From contig CAUJKG010000196.1 of the NCBI GenBank assembly GCA_963205465.1, forward strand, positions 1 through 7,355: DNA of 7,355 bases. The letters run 5' to 3'. The notes beneath the pieces are model-generated. The model did no database searches. It saw only the letters and a program-made list of their open reading frames with translations, and had not been told where the DNA came from. Below, in pieces: positions 5,642 through 7,355 of this stretch. How positions within the stretch are numbered: the first letter of the stretch is position 1; every line of letters starts with the position of its first letter. A program made the position numbers and the translations under genes. The stretch is from Pseudomonadota bacterium. Lineage in GTDB: Bacteria; Pseudomonadota; Alphaproteobacteria; Rhizobiales; Xanthobacteraceae.

Positions 5642-7006
5642 ATGCAATACAAAGCCAAGCCCCCGCGCAACTGGGCCCGGACGCTGAAAGGCTATGCTTT
5701 CGGCTGGTCCTGGTTCGACCCGGTCAGTTCCTGGGCGTTGCGGCGCTTGTTCGTGCCGTCGTCGCTGCTCTGGGGCGCGGCCGAACAGGCGGGGACTTCG
5801 CTCGATCGCTTTTACGATGTCGCGGGTCTGGCCCCCGGTAGCGTGAACGAGAAAAAACTCGCCGATGCGCTGGCGCAGGCCGCGCAGGCACGCGCGCTGG
5901 CCGAAAACACGGAAGCAGAATGGCAGGACGCCTTCTTCGGCGCGAGGAAGCGCGACGCGCAAACGCGGCGGAAAATCGAGTCCTCCCGCTATGCCGCGAG
6001 CCATGATTACAACCTGACGCGGCGGCATTTCGGTTTCATGCTGCGCAAGCATTCGCCCCGCATCCGGTCGCTTACGCAAAGTCCCGAAGAGGTCGCAGCG
6101 ATCTATGGCGGACGGTTCGAGCGGCTTCTGCTCGACGAGATCGAAACCAGGAATACGCCGATCGAGGTTTCCGAGAAGATCGAACGCGCCGCGGGGATCG
6201 ACTACTGGCTGCGCTTCCGCAGTCCCTCGGCCTTGCTCGGCGATATTGTTTATGCGCGCGTGCTGGAGCCGCACGGCGTCGAGAACCCGCCGACCATTAT
6301 TTTCGGTCATGGCATCTGCATCGAATACGATCACTGGCGCGGGTTGATCGATGAAGCGCGCACCTTGCGCGCGGAAGGCTTTCGCGTCATTCGTCCGGTC
6401 GCGCCGTGGCACGGCCGCCGCCGCCCCAAGGGTAATTTCGGCGGGCAGCCGATCATGGCGCGAATTCCCGGCGGCCTGTTCGACGCCTTTACCGGAGCCG
6501 CGCAGGAATGGGCGATCCTCGCGAACTGGGCGCGTGAAAATTTCGACACCCCGCTTGCGTTCGGCGGCACCAGCCTCGGCGCGCTGATCGCGCAATATGC
6601 TGCCGAGAAGATCGGCGCGAAGAATGAGCGCCTGCGTCCCGAAGGGTTGTTCCTCATCACGCATTCCGGGCGCATGACCGACGCCACCTTTCACGGCGAC
6701 ATGGCCAATCTGCTCGGCGTCGATCTGCATGCGCAGGAGCAGGGCTGGAATCGCGAGCGGATCGAGCAGGGGCTGGGCTTGCTCGATCCCGCGCGGCTTC
6801 CCGCGGTGAAGCCGGAGCGCATCGTGACCGTGCTCGGCAAGCGCGATCGCGTGACGCCGTTTGCGAGTGGTCTCAGTCTCATCGACTCCTGGGGCGTACC
6901 GGATGAAAACCGCTTCGTCTGGGACCGCGGACATTTTTCGATGCCGCTCACCATGATCCGCAACCCCGCGCCGGTGGCGCGGTTTCGCGAAGTGATGATG
7001 AAGTAA
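5642..7006 (+). CDS. Alpha/beta hydrolase with a long N-terminal extension (ABHD18-like)
   Basis: A 454-residue serine hydrolase of the alpha/beta fold. The core begins near residue 200: IIFGHG (oxyanion loop, HG at 223-224), RPVAPWHGRRRPKGNFGGQP (251-270), then the nucleophile elbow FGGTSLGA with Ser311, the acid in LGKRDRVTP (Asp402) and the base in WDRGHFSMP (His431). All three catalytic residues are therefore present. The combination of a PWHGRRRP loop with a helix leading to GGTSLGA resembles the ABHD18 / DUF2048 type; this likeness is from memory. About 190 residues precede the core, with aromatic-rich FGWSWFDPVSSWALRRLF near the start and a charged helical middle; they have no function I can name. 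There is no signal peptide, so it is probably cytosolic. The substrate is unknown. No good ribosome-binding site precedes the ATG. The gene is divergent from the acyltransferase gene with 114 bp between the starts, in which I see no convincing promoter. Confidence 0.85.
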   Translation: MQYKAKPPRNWARTLKGYAFGWSWFDPVSSWALRRLFVPSSLLWGAAEQAGTSLDRFYDVAGLAPGSVNEKKLADALAQAAQARALAENTEAEWQDAFFGARKRDAQTRRKIESSRYAASHDYNLTRRHFGFMLRKHSPRIRSLTQSPEEVAAIYGGRFERLLLDEIETRNTPIEVSEKIERAAGIDYWLRFRSPSALLGDIVYARVLEPHGVENPPTIIFGHGICIEYDHWRGLIDEARTLRAEGFRVIRPVAPWHGRRRPKGNFGGQPIMARIPGGLFDAFTGAAQEWAILANWARENFDTPLAFGGTSLGALIAQYAAEKIGAKNERLRPEGLFLITHSGRMTDATFHGDMANLLGVDLHAQEQGWNRERIEQGLGLLDPARLPAVKPERIVTVLGKRDRVTPFASGLSLIDSWGVPDENRFVWDRGHFSMPLTMIRNPAPVARFREVMMK

Positions 7007-7031
7007 TCCTCGTCAGGATGAGGCCGTTTCC

Positions 7032-7144
7032 TGTCATTCCGGACGCGCATTTTTTGCGCGATCCGGAATTCAGGGAGACACGGCAAGGCCTGTGCGAGCC
7101 GCTTCTGGATCCGGGTTCGGCGCTTTGCGCCGCCGGGAATGACA
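7032..7144. repeat. Palindromic intergenic repeat (BIME/RIP-like, GTCATTCCGG type)
   Basis: The outer arms TGTCATTCCGG (7032-7042) and CCGGGAATGACA (7133-7144) pair across the whole element with one bulged base. Within it are CGCGCA-T-run-TGCGCG (about 7044-7060) and GGCGC-TTT-GCGCC (about 7119-7131), plus the inner pair ATCCGGAATTC / GGATCCGGG. Elements of this design, starting with GTCATTCCGG and ending with CCGGAATGAC, are dispersed between genes in Bradyrhizobium, Rhodopseudomonas and relatives. It sits 26 bp after the hydrolase stop and may also help end or stabilise that transcript. Confidence 0.8.
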
Positions 7145-7173
7145 ACAATGACTTTTGCTGCATCCAACAAACC

Positions 7174-7202
7174 TTGACTTTCTTCTATTATAGGACTATA
7201 TT
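7174..7202 (+). promoter_or_regulatory. Strong sigma-70-like promoter for a gene beyond the right edge
   Basis: TTGACT (7174-7179), a 17-base spacer and TATATT (7197-7202) match 5 of 6 and 5 of 6 to the consensus, with ideal spacing, in an AT-rich patch just after the palindromic repeat. Transcription would begin near 7209-7210 and run to the right. No complete gene follows within the window. Confidence 0.6.
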
Positions 7203-7355
7203 CCTTCTTATCCTGCTCCTCTCCGAGGGGCGTTTCTAGGGCGCTAGCAAGCGTGGGGCGGGAATGCGGTTGGCCGCAGCCTGGGTACTTACGCAGTGCC
7301 TGATGTTGCGGCGGCTGAAGTCGTCTGGTTCCGGCGAGCCGTACCGCTCGTCACA
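7203..7355 (+). other. Unassigned leader region after the promoter
   Basis: About 150 bp with no recognised gene. A short hairpin CCTC-TCC-GAGG lies at about 7218-7228. A frame starting with ATG at 7264 (MRLAAAWVLTQCLMLRRLKS...) stays open to the window end, but it has only a loose GGGGCGGGA before it and matches no family I know. A separate frame ending at the TAG at 7237-7239 reads IFLLILLLSEGRF, rich in Leu codons. The stretch could be the 5' leader of an amino-acid biosynthesis gene or a non-coding RNA; neither can be shown here. Confidence 0.3.

Noticed and set aside
5576..6934. A 452-residue open frame on the minus strand opposite the alpha/beta hydrolase
   Set aside because: The plus-strand frame has the full catalytic set and motifs; the minus frame has no recognisable domain and Arg-rich composition.

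Overview
The window looks like a chromosomal piece of an alphaproteobacterium of the order Hyphomicrobiales (Rhizobiales), in the Bradyrhizobium / Rhodopseudomonas / Afipia neighbourhood. The base composition is GC-rich, the proteins read as rhizobial types, and a palindromic repeat of the kind scattered through those genomes lies at 7032-7144. This placement is inference; there is no rRNA or other marker to fix it.

Layout. On the left, running rightwards, is the 3' part of a HI0933/PP_4765-type FAD flavoprotein gene (cut by the window edge). Six bases after it comes a small gene for a protein made only of the DNA-binding domain of ModE, the molybdate-responsive regulator. Converging on these, on the minus strand, is a complete TonB-dependent outer-membrane receptor gene (3683-1593). 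A 350-bp gene-free region (3684-4033) lies upstream of the receptor. Beyond it, also on the minus strand, is a PlsB-type glycerolipid acyltransferase gene. A divergent plus-strand gene encodes an alpha/beta hydrolase. The right end (7007-7355) holds the palindromic repeat, a good sigma-70-like promoter and a leader whose gene lies outside the window.

Main point. The gene-free region upstream of the receptor contains two sequences with the layout of ModE operators (half-site TCGTTATATA, six-base spacer, inverted half-site). One (3774-3799) overlays the best -10 element for the receptor gene. The other (3960-3985) is almost fully symmetric and overlays a second possible minus-strand promoter. 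Between them lie several inverted repeats that could fold in the minus-strand transcript. Together with the ModE-like gene that converges on the receptor, this suggests that the receptor is controlled by molybdenum (or tungsten) status and may import an oxyanion-metal complex across the outer membrane. The local ModE-like protein has no molybdate-binding domain, so how metal is sensed is open.

The acyltransferase and the hydrolase look like ordinary housekeeping or lipid-related genes with no clear link to the metal cluster.
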